64,000 nucleotides of DNA from Candidatus Fukatsuia symbiotica (GTDB lineage Bacteria; Pseudomonadota; Gammaproteobacteria; Enterobacterales; Enterobacteriaceae): positions 186,001-250,000 of the forward strand of contig NZ_CP021659.1 in assembly GCF_003122425.1 (NCBI RefSeq), in the 5' to 3' direction. The notes under the pieces were generated by a model that ran no database searches, was not told the DNA's origin, and was given only the letters and a program-made list of their open reading frames with translations. Both the position numbers and the translations under genes were made by a program. Of the stretch, positions 36,533 through 46,480 are shown one piece after another; position 1 is the stretch's first letter; every line of letters begins with the position of its first letter.

Positions 36533-36943
36533 TCTGGAAGAATTTATTGTGATCAGAGAGGCAGAAAACAAAAGGCAGCCGTGGGATAGGTTTAAGCATG
36601 GACTTGGCCTTACTTACGAGTCAGCGGGTAGGGGATATCCAACGGATGAAATGGCAAGGAACGTCGCCTTCATTCCACGAAATCCGAAGTTTATACCCAA
36701 TGAATTTCGAGTTACGGCAAGGCGGCAATTAATCGGAACCCAGGAGTGTACAGGTAGTACATGACAGGGATGAGTGCGAGCAGCCAACGTCTCCGTAATT
36801 TGAAAGGCGAGGGGGGTATATCAGCGAGGCTGTATAGTGAAGCCAGAGATAAGGATTTTGTACAAAAATTACTGGGACACAAACCCTCTGCCATGACGAA
36901 CAAATACCACGACAGCAGAGGAAGTGAGTGGGACGAAATTTGA
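36533..36943 (+). pseudogene. Phage-type tyrosine integrase remnant, interrupted by ERIC 3
   Basis: Reassembles from two frames: LEEFIVIREAENKRQPWDRF to about 36600, then in the next frame DLALLTSQRVGDIQRMKWQG (36602 on) and TSPSFHEIRSL up to the ERIC, and after it SARLYSEARDKDFVQ, LLGHKPSAMTNKYHDSRG and SEWDEI. These contain the catalytic Arg (SQRVGD), H-x-x-R (HEIR), the Gly-His of LLGHK and the Tyr in KYHDSRG. The N-terminal half and the part between KWQG and TSPS are missing. A relic of a prophage or island. Confidence 0.8.
36692..36820 (+). repeat. ERIC element 3, inside the integrase remnant
   Basis: Element tacccaatgaatttcgag ... ggggggta at 36694-36818, with TA copies at 36692-36693 and 36819-36820. 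Removing it with one TA joins HEIRSL to SARLYSE in frame, which fixes both the ends and the target duplication. Confidence 0.88.
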
Positions 36944-37070
36944 TACAAACTATGATTTTTTTGGTTATCGAGTAAAACGTTAAGGTATGAGATAATCCAC
37001 TGGCATTTTGGCCTAATTTCGATCGATTGTGACTTTTTGTTTTTAATCCATTGATTTTTATCATAAACAA

Positions 37071-37374
37071 AATACTTATACTATGTCTACTATAGATTCT
37101 GAAATTAAATAACCTATCGGGATGAGAACTTTTATTCAGCTAAACATGAATAGGTTATGTTAACTTGCTTATCGGTGTGTAATTAAATTAATATAAATTG
37201 AGCCCACTATAAAGCTTAGTGAGATAGGCACTGTCGAGGCATACGAAGCAAGGTGATCCTGATATACGAATCATTAGGATCGCACGTAAAGCAAGTTCAA
37301 GCGCTCCTCAGTAGGTTTTACAAGAGAGCTGTTTTTAGTAATAGCGGTTAGTTGGCTAAATCAAGGAGGGCATT
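37071..37374. other. Intergenic region before yidA
   Basis: About 300 bp with no coding pattern. I see only a strong Shine-Dalgarno (aaggagg, 8 bases before ATG 37375). A promoter is expected here but none is clear enough to place. Confidence 0.4.
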
Positions 37375-38187
37375 ATGGCTATTAAGTTGATTGCAATTGA
37401 TATGGATGGAACCTTGCTGGATCCACATCATACAATTACTCCCGCAGTAAAACAGGCGATAAAAAAAGCACAACAAAAAGGTATTTATGTCGTGTTGGCT
37501 ACAGGGCGATCCTATATTGGTGTGCAAAAACATCTGTGTGAATTGGAGATGAATAATGGCCATAATTATTGCGTTACTAGCAATGGTGCACTGGTACAAA
37601 AACCAGCTACCGGCGAGTGTATCTCGCAGGAGACGCTGAGTTTTGAAGATTATCTCTATTTTGAAGGATTAGCGCGCGAATTAGGTGTCCATTTTCATGC
37701 TGTTGATTTTAACTCTTTATATACCGCAAATACGGACATCAGCAAATATACGGTTCATGAAGTATCGCTGACGGGTATCCCATTGAAATATTGCAGTGTT
37801 AACGACATGGATACTCGCTCACGTTTTCCAAAAGTTATGATGGTTGATGAACCTGAATTGTTAGATAGAGCGATCGCTCGTATTCCTGCAGAAGTATCTG
37901 AGCGTTTTACTCTCATGAAAAGCGCAGATCACTTCCTCGAAATCCTGCATAAAGGAGCGAATAAAGGTCTTGGTGTACAAGTGTTGGCAGAATATTTAGG
38001 GATTGCCCAAGAAGATGTCATGGCATTGGGTGATCAGGCTAATGATGCTGCGATGATCGAGTATGCGGGTATCGGTATTGCGATGGGAAATGCTATTCCC
38101 GAATTGAAAAAGATTGCTCAGCATATCACCCTTAGCAATGCTGAGGATGGTGTAGCCTATGCAATTGAGAAGTATGCTTTAAATTAA
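37375..38187 (+). CDS. yidA: HAD-superfamily sugar phosphatase YidA
   Basis: 270 residues, the E. coli YidA length. HAD motif I IDMDGTLLDPHH (residues 7-18), motif II VLATGRSY, motif III Lys in HKGANKGLGVQ, and motif IV GDQANDAAMIEYAG are all present, with a C2B-type cap between. Cof-type phosphatases of this group hydrolyse sugar phosphates such as erythrose 4-phosphate. It stands alone, followed by ppiB on the same strand. Confidence 0.93.
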   Translation: MAIKLIAIDMDGTLLDPHHTITPAVKQAIKKAQQKGIYVVLATGRSYIGVQKHLCELEMNNGHNYCVTSNGALVQKPATGECISQETLSFEDYLYFEGLARELGVHFHAVDFNSLYTANTDISKYTVHEVSLTGIPLKYCSVNDMDTRSRFPKVMMVDEPELLDRAIARIPAEVSERFTLMKSADHFLEILHKGANKGLGVQVLAEYLGIAQEDVMALGDQANDAAMIEYAGIGIAMGNAIPELKKIAQHITLSNAEDGVAYAIEKYALN

Positions 38188-38275
38188 AATCCTATACTGA
38201 CTCAACTATCTAGATATGATATAAGGGCCGCCTTATTTTTTGATGGCACTTTTATTATATTGTAGGAATATTATT

Positions 38276-38764
38276 ATGGTTACTCTTCATACTAATCACG
38301 GCGATATTGTTATTAACACTTTCGGTGGCGAAGCATCGACTACCGTGGAAAATTTCCTTACATATTGCCGTCAAGGGTTTTATAATGGCACTATTTTTCA
38401 CCGTGTTATTGATGGTTTTATGATCCAGGGCGGTGGCTTCGAACCGGGTATGGCAGAGAAACCCACTGGGACTTCAATCAAAAATGAAGCCAATAATGGC
38501 CTGAAAAATGCCCGTGGTACCTTGGCAATGGCTCGTACTAACGATCCACATTCGGCTAGCTCTCAATTTTTTATCAACGTTGTTGATAATGACTTTCTGA
38601 ATTTCCGTTCAGAGAATGCTGGTGGTTGGGGCTACTGTGTCTTTGCAGAAGTCACTGAAGGCCTGGACGTAGTGGATAAAATCAAAAGTGTAAAAACTGG
38701 TGATAGAGGTATGCATCAGGATGTACCCGAAGAAGACGTCATCATTAAAAACGTGACCGTCTAG
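38276..38764 (+). CDS. ppiB: Peptidyl-prolyl cis-trans isomerase B (cyclophilin)
   Basis: 162 residues from ATG 38276 (tgtaggaatattATG), matching E. coli PpiB (164) from [27 protein letters not shown] carries the catalytic Arg, and [12 protein letters not shown] the substrate pocket. It is cytoplasmic because no signal peptide is present. Followed 18 bp later by lpxH, as in E. coli (ppiB-lpxH-purE-purK). Confidence 0.96.
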   Translation: MVTLHTNHGDIVINTFGGEASTTVENFLTYCRQGFYNGTIFHRVIDGFMIQGGGFEPGMAEKPTGTSIKNEANNGLKNARGTLAMARTNDPHSASSQFFINVVDNDFLNFRSENAGGWGYCVFAEVTEGLDVVDKIKSVKTGDRGMHQDVPEEDVIIKNVTV

Positions 38765-38782
38765 CGCATAACTGTTGCGAGG

Positions 38783-39535
38783 ATGAAAACGCTTTTTATT
38801 GCAGATTTGCACCTCAGTGTTCAACAACCGGCGATTACCGCCGGTTTTATGCGTTTTTTACAGTCTGAAGCTATTTATGCTGATAGCCTGTATATTTTGG
38901 GCGATCTTTTCGAAGCCTGGATTGGTGATGATGATCCTAACCCACTTTACCGACAAGTTGCCAGCGCGCTCGGATCTCTGCAACAACAAGGTATTCCCTG
39001 CTATTTTATCCATGGGAATCGTGATTTCTTACTTGGAAAGGATTTCGCTAAAGAAAGTGGGATGACTTTGTTAGCTCAAGAAAAAGTCGTTACCCTATAC
39101 GGTCGTAAAATTCTGCTTTTACATGGAGATACACTTTGCACTGACGATATTGACTATCAACGTTTTCGTCGTAAAGTACAGAGTCCGCTAATTCAGAAGC
39201 TGTTTCTATGGTTGCCGTTGGGTATACGTCTGCATATTGCCGCGAAGTTACGCCAGCACAGCCAACAAAGTAATACGGGCAAATCGGAAACTATTATGGA
39301 CGTGAATCAGCAGGCCGTTATTGATACATTACAACGTAATCATGTCGATTGGATGATCCACGGGCATACCCATCGTCCAGCAATCCACTCCGTTGAACTA
39401 CCGAAAACCGATTTATCTACGACCAATTTACCTAAGATGGTGGCTCATCGAGCAGTATTAGGCGCGTGGCACGAGCAAGGTTCAATGATCGAAGTCACGG
39501 CGGAAACGGTTGAACTGATCCCGTTTCCACTATAA
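38783..39535 (+). CDS. lpxH: UDP-2,3-diacylglucosamine diphosphatase
   Basis: 250 residues (E. coli 240). Metallophosphoesterase motifs: [42 protein letters not shown] and HGHTHRPA. It removes UMP from UDP-2,3-diacylglucosamine to form lipid X in lipid A synthesis at the inner membrane. Its presence means the cell still makes LPS, consistent with the O-antigen locus in this window. Confidence 0.96.
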   Translation: MKTLFIADLHLSVQQPAITAGFMRFLQSEAIYADSLYILGDLFEAWIGDDDPNPLYRQVASALGSLQQQGIPCYFIHGNRDFLLGKDFAKESGMTLLAQEKVVTLYGRKILLLHGDTLCTDDIDYQRFRRKVQSPLIQKLFLWLPLGIRLHIAAKLRQHSQQSNTGKSETIMDVNQQAVIDTLQRNHVDWMIHGHTHRPAIHSVELPKTDLSTTNLPKMVAHRAVLGAWHEQGSMIEVTAETVELIPFPL

Positions 39536-39542
39536 GAAACCC

Positions 39543-39704
39543 TAAGAGCCTGTTCCAAATCTTTTTCGCTGTGCTAGAAGAGGAAAAAATGGGCAAAAAA
39601 GCGCAGTTTACTTTTGTATACAACAAACTAGGGAGTAACTGAGCATTTTGAGCGCGTTTTTGACGAAATATCAACGAGCACAAGGGATTTCGAACAGGTT
39701 CTTA
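39543..39704. repeat. Family C repeat, copy 2 (uninterrupted)
   Basis: 162 bp with terminal inverted repeats taagagcctgttccaaatc and gatttcgaacaggttctta (2 mismatches in 19). Internal sequence matches the ERIC-split copy upstream of dprA. It lies between lpxH and purE. Confidence 0.75.
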
Positions 39705-39769
39705 ACACACCGGTTCTGGTCGACACCAGTACATTTATAAACCCCAAAAACAACAGGAGCCTTATATTC

Positions 39770-40294
39770 ATGCTAGCCAATCTCAACTCGGCTTATCCAG
39801 CCGGGGTTAAAGTTGCCATTGTCATGGGATCCAAAAGTGACTGGTCTACGATGCAATGCTCTGCTGGTTTACTTACTGAGTTGGAGATCCCATTTTATGT
39901 TGAAATTGTCTCCGCACACCGCACACCGGACAGATTATTTAGTTTTGCCGAAAAAGCCAAAGAAGCAGGTCTACATGTGATTATAGCTGGGGCTGGTGGT
40001 GCGGCTCATCTGCCGGGTATGTTGGCAGCAAAAACGCTTGTGCCAGTATTAGGTGTTCCACTACCAAGCACGGTATTGAACGGTATGGATAGTCTTTATT
40101 CGATTGTGCAGATGCCGCGAGGTGTTCCTGTAGGAACTCTGGCTATTGGCGAAGCAGGGGCCGCTAATGCTGCATTATTGGCGGCACAAATTTTAGCGCT
40201 GCATGATAAATCTATAGCAGAACGCCTTACCTTATGGCGTAAAACGCAAACTGAGGAAGTGCTCAATAATGCAACTCCGAGGAAAAACGCATGA
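39770..40294 (+). CDS. purE: N5-carboxyaminoimidazole ribonucleotide mutase
   Basis: 174 residues. [13 protein letters not shown] and [10 protein letters not shown] form the nucleotide site with the catalytic His; [12 protein letters not shown] and [12 protein letters not shown] complete the octamer core. It moves the carboxyl group of N5-CAIR to make CAIR in purine synthesis. The preceding family C repeat replaces the normal leader. ATGA overlap with purK shows coupling. Confidence 0.97.
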   Translation: MLANLNSAYPAGVKVAIVMGSKSDWSTMQCSAGLLTELEIPFYVEIVSAHRTPDRLFSFAEKAKEAGLHVIIAGAGGAAHLPGMLAAKTLVPVLGVPLPSTVLNGMDSLYSIVQMPRGVPVGTLAIGEAGAANAALLAAQILALHDKSIAERLTLWRKTQTEEVLNNATPRKNA

Positions 40295-41355
40295 AACCGG
40301 TTTGTGTTCTCGGTAACGGTCAGCTGGGGCGTATGCTGCGCCAGGCTGGTGAACCTTTGGGAATCGCAGTCTATCCTGTTGGTCTGGATGCTAAACCAGA
40401 GACAGTACCCTACCAGGAAAGCATCATCACTGCTGAAATTGAACGTTGGCCGGAAACGGCTTTAACCAAAAAACTGGCAGAGCAAGAGACGTTTGTTAAC
40501 CGTGATATCTTTCCATGCTTAGCTGATCGCATGAGGCAAAAAAAATTACTGGATGATCTTGGCTTAGCGACAGCACCTTGGCTGTTGTTGGAAAATGCTG
40601 AGCAGTGTGCAGAAATATTTACCACTTTTAGCCAATTCGTCATTATTAAACGCCGGGTCGGTGGTTACGACGGCCGTGGTCAGTGGCGTTTGCGTCAGGG
40701 TGAACAATGCTCGCTGCCGCAAGATGTCTATGGTGAGTCCATTGTTGAACAAGGGATAAATTTCTCCGCTGAGGTGTCATTAATTGGTGCCCGTAGTAGT
40801 AAGGGGAAGTTGGTGTTCTATCCATTGACCGATAATCTACATGAAGAAGGCATTTTACGTATTAGTGTTGTCCGCCCTCAGTTGAATGAGAAGCTGCAAC
40901 AAAAAGCCGAAACCATGTTATCGACGATTATGGAAAAACTGAATTATATCGGTGTGATGGCAATGGAATGTTTTATCGACGGTGATAACCTATTGATTAA
41001 CGAATTAGCTCCCCGTGTCCACAACAGCGGTCATTGGACACAGAACGGGGCGTCTATCAGCCAGTTCGAATTGCATTTACGGGCGATTCTCGATTTGCCA
41101 TTACCAAAACTGGTAGTCAATAGCCCATCGGTGATGGTTAATTTGATCGGTATTCCCATTAACCCTGCATGGTCATCACTGCCACTGGTACATTTACACT
41201 GGTATGAAAAAGAAGTGCGGGCAGGCCGTAAATTAGGTCACTTGAATCTGACAGACCCTGACGTCAAACGGCTATCTGGTGTACTGACAAAACTGGCTCC
41301 ATTATTACCAAATGAATATCAGCGCAGTTTAAGCTGGGCGATACAAAAATTATGA
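40291..41355 (+). CDS. purK: N5-carboxyaminoimidazole ribonucleotide synthase
   Basis: 354 residues, an ATP-grasp enzyme. [15 protein letters not shown] is the N-terminal nucleotide-like fold; [13 protein letters not shown] and the later [14 protein letters not shown] carry ATP- and metal-binding residues. It carboxylates AIR using ATP and bicarbonate for PurE. Both purEK genes are intact, so this branch of purine synthesis is kept. Confidence 0.97.
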   Translation: MKPVCVLGNGQLGRMLRQAGEPLGIAVYPVGLDAKPETVPYQESIITAEIERWPETALTKKLAEQETFVNRDIFPCLADRMRQKKLLDDLGLATAPWLLLENAEQCAEIFTTFSQFVIIKRRVGGYDGRGQWRLRQGEQCSLPQDVYGESIVEQGINFSAEVSLIGARSSKGKLVFYPLTDNLHEEGILRISVVRPQLNEKLQQKAETMLSTIMEKLNYIGVMAMECFIDGDNLLINELAPRVHNSGHWTQNGASISQFELHLRAILDLPLPKLVVNSPSVMVNLIGIPINPAWSSLPLVHLHWYEKEVRAGRKLGHLNLTDPDVKRLSGVLTKLAPLLPNEYQRSLSWAIQKL

Positions 41356-41569
41356 TCTGCGCCAGGATCGTGACTAAAGCCCAACGATACACTTGACTGC
41401 TAAATATCGTCATCAGTTCTGTGCATTGTTATGTTGATTTTAGTGAGTAATGCGAAGTAATTTGCAATTTTTATCACCGTTTGGTTCTGTCAACGGCATT
41501 TTGTTAGGTATTTCACTACCTGTCACGTAGTATGGAAGGAAATCTATCTATTTTGACAGGACGCTAAAT

Positions 41570-42484
41570 ATGTTGACTGCTATTCCAATTCTTATTGCCA
41601 TCGCCCTGATCGTGATGTTCGGCTCTGTTAAGATTGTGCCACAAGGCTATCAGTGGACGGTAGAACGATTTGGTCGTTATACCAAAACGTTGATGCCTGG
41701 TTTAAATATTGTTGTCCCATTTATAGATCGTATTGGTCGAAAAATCAATATGATGGAACAAGTACTGGATATTCCTTCTCAAGAAGTTATCTCCCGCGAT
41801 AATGCCAATGTTGCTATTGATGCCGTTTGCTTTATTCAAGTTATTGATCCGGTAAAGGCGGCTTATGAAGTCAGTAATCTGGAGTTGGCGATCGTTAATT
41901 TGACCATGACAAACTTTCGTACGGTATTAGGCTCTATGGAGCTGGATGAAATGCTATCTCAACGCGATAATATTAATAGTCGTTTACTTCATATTGTCGA
42001 TGAAGCCACCAATCCTTGGGGTATCAAAATTACCCGTATTGAGATCCGTGATGTCCGCCCACCGACTGAACTCATTTCGGCGATGAATGCACAAATGAAA
42101 GCAGAGCGAACCAAGCGAGCCGATATTTTGGAGGCTGAAGGTGTACGACAAGCTGCAATTTTACGTGCTGAGGGTGAAAAACAGTCACAGATCTTAAAAG
42201 CGGAGGGAGAACGTCAATCAGCATTTTTACAGGCGGAAGCCCGGGAACGAGCGGCAGAAGCAGAAGCACGAGCCACTAAAATGGTATCTGAAGCTATCGC
42301 TGCCGGTGATATACAAGCCATTAATTACTTTGTAGCACAAAAATATACTGATGCTTTGCAACATATTGGTTCCGCCAATAATAGTAAGGTGATTATGATG
42401 CCACTGGAAGCCAGTAATCTAATGGGAGCCATTGGTGGTATCAGTGAACTGATTGCCGAGAGTAAAAATCACCGAGGAAAATAA
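41570..42484 (+). CDS. qmcA: SPFH/stomatin-family protein QmcA
   Basis: 304 residues. An N-terminal membrane anchor ([16 protein letters not shown]), then the SPFH domain from [19 protein letters not shown] through [16 protein letters not shown], then a coiled coil with repeats of [11 protein letters not shown] type (about 185-240). E. coli QmcA is 305 residues. It forms oligomeric membrane microdomain scaffolds. The usual partner ybbJ (NfeD-like) is not next to it; a 224-bp gap and yegP follow. Confidence 0.92.
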   Translation: MLTAIPILIAIALIVMFGSVKIVPQGYQWTVERFGRYTKTLMPGLNIVVPFIDRIGRKINMMEQVLDIPSQEVISRDNANVAIDAVCFIQVIDPVKAAYEVSNLELAIVNLTMTNFRTVLGSMELDEMLSQRDNINSRLLHIVDEATNPWGIKITRIEIRDVRPPTELISAMNAQMKAERTKRADILEAEGVRQAAILRAEGEKQSQILKAEGERQSAFLQAEARERAAEAEARATKMVSEAIAAGDIQAINYFVAQKYTDALQHIGSANNSKVIMMPLEASNLMGAIGGISELIAESKNHRGK

Positions 42485-42708
42485 AGCCGCGCTACTTTCT
42501 CGTGTTTTGGAGCCTATTTGAAGTCGTCGTGAGTGAAATACAATTTTGGCTATCTTGGGCAGGCTGACCTCTGCCTTTTGGTTTCATTTACTTTATACTC
42601 AAATTGTGGAATTTGATTTGCGTAAGGATCGATATTCAATAGCGGCAAAATTATTAACTTTGACTAAACTGGTTAGAGGTATTTAGCCAACGAGAAAGGA
42701 ACAGTATT

Positions 42709-43047
42709 ATGGCAAACGGCTACTATGAAATTAAAAAAGCGAAAGATGGGCAGTTTTACTTCAATCTGAAAGCCGGTAATGGCGAGGTTATCCTTACTAG
42801 TGAGATGTATCGCAGTAAGGCTTCGGCGTTGAATGGTATTGCCTCTGTACAAATTAACTCCTCTGGCAGTGAACAATATGAGCAGAAACGTAATGTTAGA
42901 GAGGAGCCCTATTTTGTATTGAAAGCTAAAAATCATCAAATCATCGGCGTTAGTGAATCCTATAAATCCATAGATTCAGTACAGAAGGGCATTGCTTCTG
43001 TCATGAATAATGGTAAGACAACCGACATTCGCGATCGGGTATCGTAG
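42709..43047 (+). CDS. yegP: DUF1508-family protein YegP
   Basis: 112 residues with two copies of the DUF1508 repeat: [21 protein letters not shown] with GIASVQINS, and [19 protein letters not shown] with [10 protein letters not shown]. coli YegP has the same two-repeat layout (110 residues). Small cytoplasmic protein with no assigned function. The SD is gaaaggaa. coaE follows after 23 bp. Confidence 0.9.
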   Translation: MANGYYEIKKAKDGQFYFNLKAGNGEVILTSEMYRSKASALNGIASVQINSSGSEQYEQKRNVREEPYFVLKAKNHQIIGVSESYKSIDSVQKGIASVMNNGKTTDIRDRVS

Positions 43048-43070
43048 AATACAATCTGCAAGGCGGCACA

Positions 43071-43676
43071 ATGACCTATATTGTGGCTCTCACCGGTGGG
43101 ATTTGCAGTGGGAAGAGCACTGTCGCTAATGTTTTTGCCAGGTTGGGTGTTCCTTTGGTGGATGCTGATATTATCGCGCGTCAAGTGGTCGAATCGGGTA
43201 CTACCGCCTTGAGTAAAATTGTTGCTCGCTATGGATATCATATACTGCTCTCTGACGGCTCCCTGAACCGAGCGGTATTGCGGCAAAAAATATTCAGTGA
43301 GCAACGGGAAAAAAAATGGTTGAATTCGTTGTTACATCCCCTTATCCGGCAAGAGACAGAACTCAGAATTGCCTCAGCTAAAGGACCCTACGTACTTTGG
43401 GTTGTCCCCTTGTTCGTCGAAAATGGTTTATGTGGTAAAGCCAATCGAATGTTGTTGGTTGATGTTACTCCAGAAATACAATTGGCCAGGGCAATAGTGA
43501 GAGATGGCATAACTTATCAACAAGCAGAACAAATTTTAGCCTCACAGGCTTCGCGTGAACAGCGTCTGGCCTGTGCTGATGACGTTGTTGACAATAGTGG
43601 TGAGCCTGCGACCATCATTCAAAGTGTCACCTTTTTACATAAACAATATTTAGAGTTAGCGGCAGTGTTCCAATAG
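43071..43676 (+). CDS. coaE: Dephospho-CoA kinase
   Basis: 201 residues (E. coli 206). [15 protein letters not shown] is the Walker A loop; [14 protein letters not shown] supplies the substrate Asp; [10 protein letters not shown] and [17 protein letters not shown] belong to the lid. It catalyses the last step of coenzyme A synthesis. It begins the coaE-zapD-yacG unit found across enterobacteria. Confidence 0.95.
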   Translation: MTYIVALTGGICSGKSTVANVFARLGVPLVDADIIARQVVESGTTALSKIVARYGYHILLSDGSLNRAVLRQKIFSEQREKKWLNSLLHPLIRQETELRIASAKGPYVLWVVPLFVENGLCGKANRMLLVDVTPEIQLARAIVRDGITYQQAEQILASQASREQRLACADDVVDNSGEPATIIQSVTFLHKQYLELAAVFQ

Positions 43677-43687
43677 GAGCCTCATTA

Positions 43688-44440
43688 ATGAGCGACTTTA
43701 CCTCAACCAGATTTTTTGAATATCCGCTAAATGAAAGGATGCGTACATGGCTCCGTATTGAATTTTTATTACAACAATTAACAGGCCAAAAAAATTTAAA
43801 TAATATTGCCAGCGCATTAATTTTTTTCCGTACTGCGTCAGATTTGATTGATGTCCTTGAGCGAAGTGAAGCACGTACTGAGCTGCTAAAAGAGTTGGAA
43901 CGTCAGCAAAAAAAATTGGCGCAATGGGTAGGGGCACCCAATGTCGATACTACTTTAATTAACTCACTGCGTGACCAGTTAAAAGACTGCGCTGAGGTTC
44001 TGATGTCTACACTACGTATTGGCAAATCGTTGAAAGAGGATCGTTTAGTCAATATGGTTCGTCAGCGGCTGGGTATTCCCTGTGGCTGTTGCAGCTTTGA
44101 TTTACCTATGTTACATCTGTGGCTGCATTTACCTCTAGAACAACAAAGTCAATATATCGATAATTTAATCAATTCATTGATTCCGCTATCTCAAGCCGTG
44201 ACCATGATATTAGATTTAATTCGCCAGTCTGGTGTGCTGCACGCTGAAGAAAGCCAGAATGGATTTTTTCAGGGGAATGCTTATAACGCTGATCTGCTGC
44301 GCTTGCGTATTCCTTTACAATATCAACTTTATCCACAGGTTTCAGGTTATAAAACTCGATATTCCATTCGTTTTTTACCCTTAGATAGTGAAAAGGGTAT
44401 AATTCCGGAATACTTCGGCTTCGAGTTAGCTTGCTGTTAG
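43688..44440 (+). CDS. zapD: Cell-division protein ZapD
   Basis: 250 residues (E. coli 247). [18 protein letters not shown] is the conserved N-terminus of the helical domain; [17 protein letters not shown] and [17 protein letters not shown] lie in the C-terminal beta domain. ZapD cross-links FtsZ filaments at mid-cell. It lies 11 bp downstream of coaE. A family B repeat separates it from yacG. Confidence 0.95.
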   Translation: MSDFTSTRFFEYPLNERMRTWLRIEFLLQQLTGQKNLNNIASALIFFRTASDLIDVLERSEARTELLKELERQQKKLAQWVGAPNVDTTLINSLRDQLKDCAEVLMSTLRIGKSLKEDRLVNMVRQRLGIPCGCCSFDLPMLHLWLHLPLEQQSQYIDNLINSLIPLSQAVTMILDLIRQSGVLHAEESQNGFFQGNAYNADLLRLRIPLQYQLYPQVSGYKTRYSIRFLPLDSEKGIIPEYFGFELACC

Positions 44441-44493
44441 TTAGTGTATTATTTTTGTTCAGATTATCTCGATCTGTCTGTAGACGATAAAAG

Positions 44494-44620
44494 AGACTTC
44501 TTGCAGAACCGTATTTTTTATGCGAAGTCAAGACGGCTCTCTGTAACTGCAAGTACATGAGGATTGCAAGCGCCAGGTAATGCAGAATTTGCAGTATGTA
44601 GCTTGCAACACATGTGGTTT
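44494..44620. repeat. Family B repeat, copy 2 (degenerate right end)
   Basis: Begins agacttcttgcagaaccg and keeps tatgcgaagtcaaga, catgaggattgcaag and aatgcagaatttgcag, but the right terminal repeat is worn (gcttgcaacacatgt). It lies between zapD and yacG. Confidence 0.65.
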
Positions 44621-44685
44621 GTAACAGGTTATATCAGCAATCACAAAAGATTTCGAACGAATTCAATGAATTTTTAGGAGACAAA

Positions 44686-44877
44686 ATGGTGTTAAATGAG
44701 ATACAAGTTCATTGCCCGACTTGCGATAAAATCGTTAGCTGGCATAAAGGAAGAAGTCCCTATCGACCTTTTTGCAGTGAACGTTGCCGGCTCATTGATC
44801 TAGGTGAGTGGGCTAGCGGAGAAAAATATATTCCCAGCCAAGAAAAAGTTTCAGAAAGTGATGAAGATCAACGCTGA
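44686..44877 (+). CDS. yacG: DNA gyrase inhibitor YacG
   Basis: 63 residues from ATG 44686 behind taggag; the frame is open upstream but the E. coli protein (65) aligns here. Four zinc Cys are present: HCPTCDK and [15 protein letters not shown]. YacG binds GyrB and blocks DNA binding by gyrase when overproduced. The acidic tail SESDEDQR is typical. Confidence 0.93.
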   Translation: MVLNEIQVHCPTCDKIVSWHKGRSPYRPFCSERCRLIDLGEWASGEKYIPSQEKVSESDEDQR

Positions 44878-44969
44878 AGCTGGATGAGTGCCATCGATCA
44901 TCCGAGCGCGCTTATACAGAACTTTTCTTTAGTCAATGTGCCATAAGGCCTCTTCCTTCAGGGAAAAAA

Positions 44970-45938
44970 TCAGTCTGTACGCTCAACAATTAAACGCTTT
45001 GGTGCGACACGACCATTGTCATCAATGATGCCAATACCAATGAAATGATGCTCTGTACCTTCAGTGATGCGTACCATACCAGCAGAGGGAGCAGTAGAGG
45101 CCTGGACGGGCTGACCTTGTTTTACATAAGCAGCAACAATTGGCAGTAAATTGACTTCAGGAAAATGCAATACTGCACTCTCCATGGGTAATAATAATGT
45201 ATCCAATGCCTGATACGGTGAATACTGTCCGGCTAATTCAGTTTGTGTCGATTCAATTTTTTCTGATTCAATAAGCATGCTCAATTGTTCTAAAGTCACC
45301 ATACGTTGGTATGGATACGTAGCGACCTGCAAACGGCGTAATTGACTTACATGGGCGCCACATCCCAATAATTCGCCCAAATCATCAATAATGGTGCGAA
45401 TGTAGGTGCCTTTAGAACAATGGATTTCCAGTTCTAGACTATACTCCTCTCTACGAATAAGTTGCAGATCAAAGACGGTGATAGTACGTGCCTCACGTTC
45501 TATTTCAATTCCTTGTCGAGCGTATTGGTACAACGGTTTCCCCTGATATTTTAACGCTGAATACATCGAGGGTATCTGTAAACTGTCACCCAGGAAACGT
45601 TGCAGTGCTTCCTCCAACTGAATCTGTGTAAAGATCGGCTTCCTTTCAGTGATCACGAGGCCTTCCGCATCCGACGTATCCGTTCGCTGCCCCAAACGTG
45701 CAACCACACGGTAGCGTTTATCTGAATTGAGCAGAAATTGGGAAAATTTGGTTGCTTCACCGAAGCAAAGAGGCAGCATACCTGTTGCTAATGGATCTAA
45801 CGCTCCGGTGTGGCCTACACGGTTGGCAGCAAAAATGCGTTTAACTTTTTGCAAAACATCATTTGAAGAGAGTTTTGCGGGTTTGTCTAACAACAAAATA
45901 CCGTTAATATCACGGCCGCGGCGACGTGGGCGTCCCAT
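44970..45938 (-). CDS. truB: tRNA pseudouridine-55 synthase
   Basis: 322 residues. [16 protein letters not shown] near the start, [16 protein letters not shown] with the catalytic Asp48, and [15 protein letters not shown] are the TruB signatures; a PUA-like domain ends the protein. It makes pseudouridine 55 in the T-loop of tRNA and also folds tRNA. Its ATG overlaps the rbfA stop by one base. It converges on yacG with a 92-bp gap lacking a clear terminator. Confidence 0.96.
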   Translation of the reverse strand: MGRPRRRGRDINGILLLDKPAKLSSNDVLQKVKRIFAANRVGHTGALDPLATGMLPLCFGEATKFSQFLLNSDKRYRVVARLGQRTDTSDAEGLVITERKPIFTQIQLEEALQRFLGDSLQIPSMYSALKYQGKPLYQYARQGIEIEREARTITVFDLQLIRREEYSLELEIHCSKGTYIRTIIDDLGELLGCGAHVSQLRRLQVATYPYQRMVTLEQLSMLIESEKIESTQTELAGQYSPYQALDTLLLPMESAVLHFPEVNLLPIVAAYVKQGQPVQASTAPSAGMVRITEGTEHHFIGIGIIDDNGRVAPKRLIVERTD

Positions 45939-46372
45939 TATGTTTCCTCGCTACCATCGTTGTGGCGTTCGCCGTTATGATGTTGATGGTCGCGCCGTTC
46001 GGCATCCTTTTTGACGACATCGGTAACGAGATTAGATATTCGCATCCCTTCCACCAAGGAGCTGTCATAAGCAAAGGTGAGCTCGGGCACCACACGCAAA
46101 CGCATTGCCTTTCCCAATAAGCTACGGATATAACCAGAAGCATCTTGTAAGACTGTGATACCGTTAGTGACCGTTTTGGGATCAGCGTTTTCAGTTAACA
46201 TATTCAAAAAAGTGACAAATACTTTGGCGTAAACGAGATCACGAGAAACTTCAACACTTGAAACTGTTACCATGCCTATCCGTGGATCTTTGATTTCACG
46301 TTGCAAAATGATGGCAATCTCTTTTTGTAGCTCTTGAGCAACACGTTGAGCACGGCTAAATTCTTTTGCCAT
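45938..46372 (-). CDS. rbfA: Ribosome-binding factor A
   Basis: 144 residues from ATG 46372, which matches the E. coli N-terminus ([19 protein letters not shown]); 14 further codons are open upstream but atypical. [19 protein letters not shown] and [14 protein letters not shown] follow the KH-like fold. It assists 30S maturation at the 16S 5' end, especially in the cold. The C-terminus ([14 protein letters not shown]) is a His-rich extension longer than in E. coli (133). Confidence 0.95.
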   Translation of the reverse strand: MAKEFSRAQRVAQELQKEIAIILQREIKDPRIGMVTVSSVEVSRDLVYAKVFVTFLNMLTENADPKTVTNGITVLQDASGYIRSLLGKAMRLRVVPELTFAYDSSLVEGMRISNLVTDVVKKDAERRDHQHHNGERHNDGSEET

Positions 46373-46414
46373 TCGGGCTCTCCAAACAAGATGAAAGGGG
46401 AAAAAATACCCCAA

Positions 46415-46463
46415 ATAATAGACCTCTTGTGAAAGCGTGCAGCTTTCACAAGAGGTCTATTAT
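46415..46463. promoter_or_regulatory. Perfect hairpin between infB and rbfA
   Basis: Arms of 22 bases match exactly around a 5-base loop gtgca (left 46415-46436, right 46442-46463). The arm reads taatagacctcttgtgaaag then c. It resembles the ends of family B repeats (tagacttcttgcaaaacc) joined directly, so it may be an internally deleted copy. In the transcript it could be an RNase III site or attenuator between infB and rbfA. Confidence 0.7.
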
Positions 46464-46480
46464 AAGTAACTCTGAGGCTG

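Noticed and set aside
42500-42530. gagcctatttgaagtc after qmcA resembling a family C end
   Set aside because: Only about 16 bases match and no partner end is found within 200 bp.
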